Shown here piece after piece: positions 16,285 to 21,273 of a stretch of 21,273 nt of DNA. The stretch comes from Pseudomonadota bacterium (GTDB taxonomy: Bacteria; Pseudomonadota; Gammaproteobacteria; Steroidobacterales; Steroidobacteraceae): the NCBI GenBank assembly GCA_023457495.1, contig JAEWLQ010000124.1:1-21273 (forward strand). Direction: 5' to 3'. How positions within the stretch are numbered: the stretch's first letter is position 1; every line of letters starts with the position of its first letter. The translations under genes were made by a program, and so were the position numbers. Below the pieces are notes generated by a model. It saw only the letters and a list, made by a program, of their open reading frames with translations. It was not told where the DNA came from and searched no databases.

Positions 16285-16300
16285 TGTTGCGGACGCAACA
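16285..16300. promoter_or_regulatory. Palindrome TGTTGCG-GA-CGCAACA between tRNA-Phe and the TonB receptor
   Basis: Perfect 7-bp arms flank a 2-bp centre, 185 bp upstream of the receptor start and 71 bp after the tRNA 3' end. It may be a regulator site. Alternatively, read on the minus strand as a 6-bp stem with a 4-base loop followed by CTTTGATTT, it may weakly terminate the tRNA transcript. The two readings cannot be separated from sequence alone. Confidence 0.35.
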
Positions 16301-16370
16301 ACGCGTTTGATCGATCGCGACTGCTAAAGCCCGTTATTGACCGAAAGTGGAGGATCGACGGGGAGAGGGA

Positions 16371-16446
16371 TGGTGGCCAGGGTCGGAATCGAACCAACGA
16401 CACGCGGATTTTCAATCCGCTGCTCTACCAACTGAGCTACCTGGCC
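16371..16446 (-). tRNA. tRNA-Phe (anticodon GAA)
   Basis: The 76-nt tRNA on the minus strand has a 7-bp acceptor stem GGCCAGG / CCTGGCC. The D-arm begins TAGCTCAG, the anticodon loop is TTGAAAA with anticodon GAA on stem GCGGA/TCCGC, the T-loop is TTCGATT, the discriminator is A, and the CCA (16371-16373) is encoded. It delivers phenylalanine in translation. It has its own strong promoter and is followed by 270 bp of non-coding DNA before the TonB receptor. Confidence 0.97.
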
Positions 16447-16456
16447 ACGATGGAGT

Positions 16457-16485
16457 CTCCCTCTCGGGAGGCCCTCGAACGAGGG
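16457..16485 (-). other. Two tandem hairpins in the tRNA-Phe 5' leader
   Basis: Between the predicted transcription start (about 16485) and the mature tRNA 5' end (16446) lie two inverted repeats: CCCTCG/CGAGGG (arms 16472-16477 and 16480-16485) and CTCCC/GGGAG (arms 16457-16461 and 16466-16470). They would fold back-to-back in the pre-tRNA leader removed by RNase P. Their role, if any, is unknown. Confidence 0.45.
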
Positions 16486-16491
16486 GCGCGT

Positions 16492-16520
16492 ATTAGAACG
16501 GCCGGCCGCGGGCGCGTCAA
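16492..16520 (-). promoter_or_regulatory. Strong sigma-70 promoter of tRNA-Phe
   Basis: On the minus strand TTGACG (16515-16520), a 17-bp spacer and TCTAAT (16492-16497) match the sigma-70 consensus at five of six bases in each box. The discriminator after the -10 box reads ACGCGC, GC-rich as in promoters under stringent (ppGpp) control. The predicted start is about 40 bases before the mature tRNA. Confidence 0.75.
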
Positions 16521-16679
16521 GCAACCAAATGTGCAACTGCTTGATTTTGTAAGGCAAGCCCGCCCCGCGGCCGACATCGCATTCCTGATGGGATTGATGC
16601 CGGGCCCCGGTCACCGTCATTCCTACAGCTTCGCCGAAGCGGCCCTCGAACAATGGCGATTCATCCGAGAGGTCCGATC

Positions 16680-17612
16680 ATGGTTGAAGCAACTGCGGCG
16701 AGCGCTCACGGAGCGCCTGATGGGGAATCTGCGGCCGACGAGAATCGCGACACTGCGTTTTATCGTCTGCTGGCGACGATGCTTCCGAAATTGCGGCGTC
16801 GCGTCCTGCCGCACAACCGCCTCGGCGACAACATCTATCACCGGCTTCTGTTCCTCAGCAAACACCAGCGTTCGCCGGGGAACGAGATGTTGTGGAACGA
16901 CGTGCTGTATCGACTCAAGACGTCGGATGAAATCCTCGACCCGCTGCGCGTGTTCGTTTCGGACAAGGAGTTCGTGAAGCTCTACATCAAGGCGACGATC
17001 GGCGACGAATACAACATACCGACAATCGCCGTGCTGCGTTCGCCCGCACAGGTGGATGGCTTCGAATTCCCGGCCCGCTGCATCATCAAGCCGACGCATG
17101 CCAGCGCGCAGTACATCCTGCGCAGACAGGGCGAACACATCGACCGCGAACGCATCAGGAAGTGGTTCGATCTCAACTACTACCTGAGCGGTCGCGAGGT
17201 GAACTACAAGCCCCTGCGCCCGAAAGTCATCGTCGAGCCCCTCGTGTTCGACAACGCCGACCTCTCGGACTACCGGTTCTTCTGCTTCAACGGAATTCCA
17301 AAGCTGATCCAGGTGGACATGGATCGCCACACACATCACACGCGCAAGATCCTGGATACGGAGTGGCGCGAGCAGGACTTTTCCATTCTCTATCCGCGAT
17401 CGAACAAGCAGCTGCCGAAGCCGGACACGCTGCCCGAGATGCTGCGCGTGGCGAGCGCCCTGAGCGCACCGTTTTCATTCGTGCGAATCGACCTGTACAG
17501 CGACAACGAGCGCGTGATCGCCGGCGAAATCACGAACGTCAGCGCGAACGCGGGCGGCATATTCCGGCCCTTGTCGGCCGAGAAAAAGGCCTCGGCGATG
17601 GTGTTCGGCTGA
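16680..17612 (+). CDS. TupA-like ATP-grasp family protein (polysaccharide/teichuronopeptide type)
   Basis: The 310-aa protein is of the ATPgrasp_TupA type (PF14305-like). Signatures in order are FVSDKEFVKLYIKATIGDEY (92-111), ARCIIKPTHASAQYI (132-146) with the ATP-contacting Lys137, NYYLSGREVNYKPLRPKVIV (166-185), DYRFFCFNGIPKLIQVDMDR (197-216), and the C-terminal FVRIDLYSDNERVIAGE with ITNVSANAGGIF (267-295), where Asp271, Glu283 and Asn286 fit metal-ATP ligands. ATP-grasp enzymes join a carboxylate to an amine or similar nucleophile. TupA was named for teichuronopeptide synthesis, and Gram-negative relatives sit in surface polysaccharide clusters, but none is visible here. The start at 16680 is favoured by GAGAGG at 16667-16672, seven bases upstream; an in-frame ATG at 16653 has none. 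The first 25 residues are low-complexity. The gene stands alone with unknown substrate. Confidence 0.83.
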   Translation: MVEATAASAHGAPDGESAADENRDTAFYRLLATMLPKLRRRVLPHNRLGDNIYHRLLFLSKHQRSPGNEMLWNDVLYRLKTSDEILDPLRVFVSDKEFVKLYIKATIGDEYNIPTIAVLRSPAQVDGFEFPARCIIKPTHASAQYILRRQGEHIDRERIRKWFDLNYYLSGREVNYKPLRPKVIVEPLVFDNADLSDYRFFCFNGIPKLIQVDMDRHTHHTRKILDTEWREQDFSILYPRSNKQLPKPDTLPEMLRVASALSAPFSFVRIDLYSDNERVIAGEITNVSANAGGIFRPLSAEKKASAMVFG

Positions 17613-17672
17613 GGCCAGGGCGGCCCCGGCAGGGGTTGCTTTTGCCGCTTGCGGCTCCATGTCGGCCGACCT

Positions 17673-18551
17673 ATGAAAACCGAAACCATCGTCGCCAACG
17701 CCACCGACCCTGTCACCACGAGGGCGGTCACGCAGACCCTGCGCGGCATGCCCGCGTCCGACGGCGCCGGAGTGAAACTCACCCGAGTCATCGGCCAGCC
17801 CCGGCTGCCGGACCTCGATCCGTTCCTGCTGCTCGATGAGTTCGGCACGGACAAGGCCGAGGATTACATCGCCGGCTTTCCGGAGCATCCGCACCGCGGT
17901 TTCGAGACGGTCACGTACATGCTCGACGGCCGCATGCGCCACAAGGACAACCACGGTCACGAGGGTGTGCTCGAGCCGGGCGCCGTGCAGTGGATGACGG
18001 CCGGCCGCGGCATCGTGCACTCGGAGATGCCCGAGCAGACCGAGGGTCGCATGCGCGGCTTCCAGCTGTGGATGAACCTGCCGGCGAAGGACAAGATGAC
18101 GGCGCCTAACTACCAGGAATTCGGCGGCGAGATGCTGCCGGTGGTGGACAGGCCCGGCGTCAACGTCAAGGTGATCGCGGGCAGCCTCGACGGCGCGACC
18201 GGTCCGGTGAAGCAGCCGGCGACCGATCCGACGTACATGGACATCCGGCTCGATGCGGGCGTGGATTTCGTGCTGCCGGTGACGGCCGGTCATTCAGCCT
18301 TCATCTACGTGTACGAAGGTGCGCTGTGCGTGGGAGCGGGTCGCGATTCGGCCACGATCAACGCGCAGGAGCTCGCGGTGCTGGGTGACGGCACGGAAGT
18401 GCGGTTGAACGGCCGTGCGCCGCGTAGCCGCGCCATCCTCGTCGCGGGCCGGCCGTTGAAGGAGCCCGTGGCGCGTTACGGCCCGTTCGTGATGAACACC
18501 CGCGAGGAGCTTCACCAGGCCTTCGCGGACTTCCAGGCCGGGAAGTTCTGA
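17673..18551 (+). CDS. Pirin family protein (cupin)
   Basis: The 292-aa bicupin is of the pirin family (YhhW-like). The N-terminal cupin keeps all four metal ligands known from pirin: His72 and His74 in HPHRGFET, and His116 and Glu118 in HSEMP. The family context LPDLDPFLLLDEFG and GAVQWMTAGRGIVHSEMP is intact, and the C-terminal domain has AFIYVYEGAL and PVARYGPFVMNTREEL. Bacterial pirins include quercetin 2,3-dioxygenases and proteins that bind metabolic enzymes; which applies here is open. The ATG at 17673 is chosen over an in-frame TTG at 17649. The upstream 60-bp gap after the TupA-like gene has a small CCCC/GGGG hairpin with TTGCTTTT after it, perhaps a weak terminator. The gene ends before a strong terminator. 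Confidence 0.92.
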   Translation: MKTETIVANATDPVTTRAVTQTLRGMPASDGAGVKLTRVIGQPRLPDLDPFLLLDEFGTDKAEDYIAGFPEHPHRGFETVTYMLDGRMRHKDNHGHEGVLEPGAVQWMTAGRGIVHSEMPEQTEGRMRGFQLWMNLPAKDKMTAPNYQEFGGEMLPVVDRPGVNVKVIAGSLDGATGPVKQPATDPTYMDIRLDAGVDFVLPVTAGHSAFIYVYEGALCVGAGRDSATINAQELAVLGDGTEVRLNGRAPRSRAILVAGRPLKEPVARYGPFVMNTREELHQAFADFQAGKF

Positions 18552-18590
18552 ACCAAGGCTTCGGGCTCCCCCCGCTCGTAGCCTTTCCTG

Positions 18591-18620
18591 GGCGGCGCAG
18601 GCAACTGCGCCGCCTTTTTT
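18591..18620 (+). terminator. Rho-independent terminator after pirin
   Basis: A 10-bp perfect stem GGCGGCGCAG / CTGCGCCGCC (18591-18600 and 18605-18614) with a GCAA tetraloop is followed by TTTTTT (18615-18620). The last two T of the tract belong to the stop codon of the convergent yggX gene (TTA on plus, 18619-18621), so the two 3' ends are interlocked. The hairpin lacks a T-tract on the minus strand. Confidence 0.93.
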
Positions 18621-18891
18621 ATTCCTGAGAAGGCGGGACGAATTCCTTCGGCGCGTCCGAGCCTTCGCCGAAGAAGAACTTTTCCATCTCGTACTCGAGC
18701 CGCTTGCGATGCGCCGGCTCGATCGGCGTCAGCCGGTATTCATTGATGAGCATGACCTGGTGGCGCACCCACTGCTGCCAGGCTTCCTTCGAGACGTTGT
18801 CGAAGATCCGCTTGCCGAGCTCGCCGGGGTACGGCGGCTTGTCCAGGCCGGGCGCTTCGCGACCCAGCAGCACGCAATTCACCATTCTCAT
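18619..18891 (-). CDS. yggX: YggX, Fe(II)-trafficking / oxidative damage protection protein
   Basis: This is a 90-aa member of the Iron_traffic family (PF04362). The conserved core VNCVLLGREAPGLDKPPYPG (4-23), ELGKRIFDNVSKEAWQQWVR (24-43), HQVMLINEYRL and the FFFG near the end are all present, including the conserved N-terminal Cys6. YggX protects iron-sulfur proteins against superoxide and is thought to handle labile Fe(II) in the cytoplasm. The gene's ATG overlaps the stop codon of the mutY frame by four bases (ATGA, 18888-18891). This is the same mutY-yggX order as in E. coli, so translational coupling is expected. That coupling may be weakened here by the amber codon inside mutY. The C-terminal extension (GSDAPKEFVPPSQE) is slightly longer than in E. 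coli. Confidence 0.95.
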   Translation of the reverse strand: MRMVNCVLLGREAPGLDKPPYPGELGKRIFDNVSKEAWQQWVRHQVMLINEYRLTPIEPAHRKRLEYEMEKFFFGEGSDAPKEFVPPSQE

Positions 18892-19217
18892 GAACCGATG
18901 TTCTCCGACAATTCCGCGAGCAGCGACTTGATGGGCGCCGGCAATCCGACCCGTGTGGGCCGCGCAAGGTCATACCACAGTGCGCCGGCTTCTTGAATGC
19001 GAACGTCACGACGACACGTCGCGACGATGGGCGTGATCGTCAGATCGAAGTGCGTGAAGCTGTGTTCGATGTCGGGCAGGGGCGCGGCCGACACCCGCGC
19101 GTTCGCGAGCGCGCTGGCGGCAAAGGATTCGGCGTCGGCGCGGTCGGCGAATTCCGGCAGACACCACAACCCGCCCCAGATTCCGGTGGCCGGACGTTGC
19201 ACCAGCAGTACGGCGCG
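18888..19217 (-). pseudogene. mutY: MutY C-terminal 8-oxoG-recognition (NUDIX-like) domain, cut off by an amber codon
   Basis: These 109 codons follow the TAG at 19218-19220 in the same frame. They encode AVLLVQRPATGIWGGLWCLP, EFADRADAESF and later HSFTHFDLTITPIV, which are the hallmark segments of the MutT-like domain by which MutY recognises 8-oxoguanine opposite adenine. FTHFDL, the equivalent of MutY's F-S-H-x-x-L loop with the key Ser/His, is kept in the form SFTHF. A GTG at 19202 could restart translation, but no ribosome site precedes it. The domain shows no other damage: no frameshift and no further stop before the natural TGA that overlaps yggX. So the inactivation is either very recent, a sequence error, or bypassed by readthrough. 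Confidence 0.75.
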
Positions 19218-19949
19218 CTAAGGGGGCGCCACGAGCATGATCGCGCGGCGTCGGCGTCGCGCCGCGCGCTTGCGCTTGGGCGCGGGCAACTCGCCCTGCC
19301 GGCCCGCGATGCGAGCGCGGCAGTCCCCGGTCAGCGGGCATTCCGCGCAACGCGGCCGCGCGCGTGTGCACAACGTCGCGCCCAGATCCATGATGGCCTG
19401 CGTATAAATCGCGGCATCGTCGGCCGGCGTGGTTTCTTCGGCGAGCTTCCACAGATTTTCGAGCGTGGCCTTGTCGTCCGGCGCACCATCGACTTCGTAA
19501 TAGCGCGACAACACGCGCTTCACATTGCCGTCGAGGATGGCGTGACGTTCGTTCGCCGACAACGCGAGGATCGCGCCCGCGGTGGATCGGCCGACGCCGG
19601 GCAGGCTCACGACCGAATCGAAGTCGTGCGGGAACACGCCACGATGTTCGTCGCGGATCACCTGCGCCGCGCGATGCAGATTGCGCGCGCGTGCGTAGTA
19701 GCCGAGTCCCGTCCACAGATGCAGGACCTCGTCGGCCGGCGCATCCGCGAGCGCGCGCACGTCCGGAAATCTCTCCATGAATCGCTCGAAGTACGGAATC
19801 ACGGTGCCGACCTGCGTCTGCTGCAACATGATTTCCGAAACCCACACGCGATACGCGCGGCTCTGCTTAGAGGGATGTCGCTGCCAGGGCAGGTCGTGGC
19901 GGCCCGCCTGCGCATGCCAGCTCACGAGGCGCGAGCCGATAGTTTTCAC
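19218..19949 (-). CDS. mutY: MutY adenine DNA glycosylase, catalytic and [4Fe-4S] part
   Basis: MutY removes adenine mispaired with 8-oxoguanine in base-excision repair. The 243-aa product holds the complete helix-hairpin-helix glycosylase domain: LPWQ, VSEIMLQQTQVGTVIPYFER with catalytic Glu39, LWTGLGYYARARNL, the hairpin LPGVGRSTAGAILAL (117-130 region) and the catalytic Asp140 in ILDGNVKRVLSRYY. The [4Fe-4S] ligands are Cys194, Cys201, Cys204 and Cys210 with the classic C-x6-C-x2-C-x5-C spacing. The frame then meets TAG right after the basic linker and IMLVAPP, where the C-terminal domain should start. The GTG start at 19949 overlaps the asmA-like stop as GTGA, indicating translational coupling. 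In E. coli the isolated catalytic part keeps some activity with poorer 8-oxoG specificity, so this product may be partly functional. Confidence 0.88.
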   Translation of the reverse strand: MKTIGSRLVSWHAQAGRHDLPWQRHPSKQSRAYRVWVSEIMLQQTQVGTVIPYFERFMERFPDVRALADAPADEVLHLWTGLGYYARARNLHRAAQVIRDEHRGVFPHDFDSVVSLPGVGRSTAGAILALSANERHAILDGNVKRVLSRYYEVDGAPDDKATLENLWKLAEETTPADDAAIYTQAIMDLGATLCTRARPRCAECPLTGDCRARIAGRQGELPAPKRKRAARRRRRAIMLVAPP

Positions 19950-21151
19950 GGCGACTTGCCCTCGGTGCGCAAGCCGCCCTCGTCGAGGAGCAATCGCAGC
20001 GTCACTCCCTTCATGAGGATGTCTTCGTACTTCGCCTCTGCGAGCTCGATCACGCCGCGAAAGCGCAAAGCCTTGAGCGCCGCGGTGGGCAGAACGAAGG
20101 GCTCGCTTTCCGGATCCGTGGGCGGTACGTAGCGCGCGATGTCCAGCGAATCGCCCGCGAGCTTGAATTCGCCGATCGCTTCGTCGCCTGCGTCGCGCTG
20201 GAAGTGGCCCGTGAATTTCGTGTCGTCGATGGTCAGAGCCAGTGGCTGGACCTGCACGGCGCCCGCGGCGAATTTCCACGTCGCCTGCGTCGCGATTCCA
20301 GCGAGTGCCTTCGGATCGGTCGTCTTCGGCGGCTCGATTCCGACAGAGGCGAGCAGCGCGCGCAGGTCGAATTCGTTGGTCCGGATCGCGCCTTCCACAT
20401 CCACCTGCTCACCGAGCTTGCCGCGCACGCCGCCCTGCGCCTCGAGACCACCGAAGGCGAGCTCGAATTCCTCGATGCCGAAGCTCGTGAATTCCTCGTC
20501 GAGTTGCGCTTCCGGAACCTCGAGCCGGAAAGGCACACCTTCCGCCGCGAAACCTTCCATGTGCAGGCGTCCCGCGATTTCGGTGTCGGTGAATGGCTCG
20601 CCCGGCGCGATCTCGTCGGTCGCGAGGTCGAGAGCCGTGACTTCGATGCGGCGGCTGGCGCCTTCGTCCACGAACGAGACTCGGCTGTTGGTGATCTCCA
20701 CGCCGCCGATGGTCATCGCCTGACCCTGCGTGGCTGGATCGGCGGCTGTGTTGCCTCCGATGCCCTCCCAGTTGCCGCGACCATCCGCATGCCGCACCAC
20801 CCGCACGTCCGCACCGGAGATGCGCACGCGGTCGACGATCAGATCGCCACGGATCAAGGGCACAAGCCGCACGCCGAGCTGGGCGGATTGCCACGTCACC
20901 ATGGGTTCGGAACCGAAGCCTTCGGCATTGCCGAAGCTGCCGTTACCCGCGCGCAGTGCAAGCCAGGGGAAGAAGCCGAGGTCGATGTCGCCGGCCAGCG
21001 AGAATTCGCGTCCGGTCGCCTCGCGTACCGCGGCCTCGATCCGCGGCTTGAAACGATTCGGGTCCACGAACCAGACGACCAGGAGCACGCCGATGACGGC
21101 GAGCGCGAGGATCGCACCAATACCTATGGACACCCATTTGAGGACACGCAC
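19946..21151 (-). CDS. AsmA-family membrane-anchored protein, short form
   Basis: The 401-aa protein has an N-terminal membrane anchor (about 5-29). It is followed by the AsmA signature: DPNRFKPRIEAAVREATGRE, then FSLAGDIDLGFFPWLAL (50-66), GFGSEPMVTWQSAQLGVRLV and IVDRVRISGADVRVVRHADG, ending in a stretch of beta-strand repeats. AsmA-like proteins are bridge-type envelope proteins that affect phospholipid and LPS balance in the outer membrane. Members are usually 600 residues or more. This one stops right after MKGVTLRLLLDEGGLRTE, a motif that in full-length AsmA precedes the C-terminal AsmA_2 portion, so the C-terminal half is missing. The GTG start at 21151 is used, and TACAAT at 21161-21166 just upstream resembles a -10 box without a good -35, leaving almost no leader. 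It leads the mutY-yggX operon. Confidence 0.8.
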   Translation of the reverse strand: MRVLKWVSIGIGAILALAVIGVLLVVWFVDPNRFKPRIEAAVREATGREFSLAGDIDLGFFPWLALRAGNGSFGNAEGFGSEPMVTWQSAQLGVRLVPLIRGDLIVDRVRISGADVRVVRHADGRGNWEGIGGNTAADPATQGQAMTIGGVEITNSRVSFVDEGASRRIEVTALDLATDEIAPGEPFTDTEIAGRLHMEGFAAEGVPFRLEVPEAQLDEEFTSFGIEEFELAFGGLEAQGGVRGKLGEQVDVEGAIRTNEFDLRALLASVGIEPPKTTDPKALAGIATQATWKFAAGAVQVQPLALTIDDTKFTGHFQRDAGDEAIGEFKLAGDSLDIARYVPPTDPESEPFVLPTAALKALRFRGVIELAEAKYEDILMKGVTLRLLLDEGGLRTEGKSP

Positions 21152-21194
21152 GTGGCCGACATTGTAGCGAGGTCGGTCCGGGATCGGCCGCGCG

Positions 21195-21239
21195 TCAGCG
21201 GTCGCAGATGTCGATGTCTCCCGACAGGGTCTTGGCGCC
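21195..21239 (-). CDS. Possible C-terminal end of an upstream gene, cut by the window edge
   Basis: On the minus strand the frame entering from the edge reads GAKTLSGDIDICDR and then TGA at 21195-21197, 43 bp before the asmA-like start. It looks like ordinary coding sequence, but only about 14 reliable codons are visible before the C-run. No family can be named. If real, it would be in line with the asmA-mutY-yggX operon. Confidence 0.3.
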   Translation of the reverse strand, partial: GAKTLSGDIDICDR

Positions 21240-21273
21240 CCCCCCCCCCCCCCCCACGCCCGGGGGGGAGTTT
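21238..21273. other. Low-complexity window end (18-C run then 7-G run)
   Basis: Eighteen consecutive C at 21238-21255 are followed within six bases by seven G (21262-21268). Nothing else in the window has such runs. It looks like a low-quality contig or read end rather than biology. Confidence 0.7.

Noticed and set aside
19202..19220. Frameshift in mutY
   Set aside because: The catalytic part and the C-terminal domain are in the same frame; only a TAG separates them, so it is a nonsense codon, not an indel.

Overview
The window is GC-rich, densely packed bacterial chromosomal DNA. It looks gammaproteobacterial, probably from the Xanthomonadales/Nevskiales/Steroidobacter side of the class. 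The reasons are an asmA-like gene, mutY and yggX in 4-base overlapping order, two large TonB-dependent receptors (one with the plug signature of the Xanthomonas/Caulobacter group), a CHASE2 sensor, and a tRNA-Phe with encoded CCA. This placement is inference from gene content, not a phylogeny. Both ends carry G/C homopolymer-rich sequence that looks like low-quality contig ends.

Layout. 1-2 kb: the 3' part of a protocatechuate 4,5-dioxygenase beta subunit, then a small four-helix membrane protein overlapping by 4 bases a Sir2 deacylase of the zinc-less type. 2-5 kb: a Rieske ferredoxin domain fused to a flavodoxin-like FMN reductase domain (minus strand), divergent over 36 bp from an MFS transporter of the anion/aromatic-acid symporter type, then a YffB/Spx-like protein. 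5-9 kb: a 958-aa TonB receptor (minus), divergent from a DUF3187-type outer-membrane protein. 9-11.6 kb: a CHASE2-PAS membrane sensor without any output domain, whose stop overlaps the DUF3187 stop, then an exported alpha/beta hydrolase. 11.6-16.4 kb, all minus: an amino-acid permease, a strong intrinsic terminator, a 1009-aa TonB receptor with two palindromes upstream, and tRNA-Phe with a near-consensus promoter. 16.7-18.6 kb: a TupA-like ATP-grasp protein and a pirin, ended by a clear terminator. 18.6-21.2 kb, minus: asmA-like, mutY and yggX coupled by GTGA/ATGA overlaps, then a possible gene end at the window edge.

How they fit together. The dioxygenase, the transporter and the Rieske-flavin protein could belong to aromatic-acid use, but only proximity suggests that. 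The receptors, DUF3187 protein and permease are nutrient uptake or envelope functions. The asmA-mutY-yggX block combines envelope maintenance, oxidative DNA repair and iron/oxidative protection.

Most notable: mutY is split by one in-frame amber codon exactly between its catalytic domain and its 8-oxoG-recognition domain, with the frame and protein similarity intact on both sides. Second are the Rieske-flavodoxin fusion, the output-less CHASE2-PAS sensor and the short AsmA. I found no CRISPR array, insertion sequence, phage gene or defence island, and no gene-free stretch longer than 300 bp.
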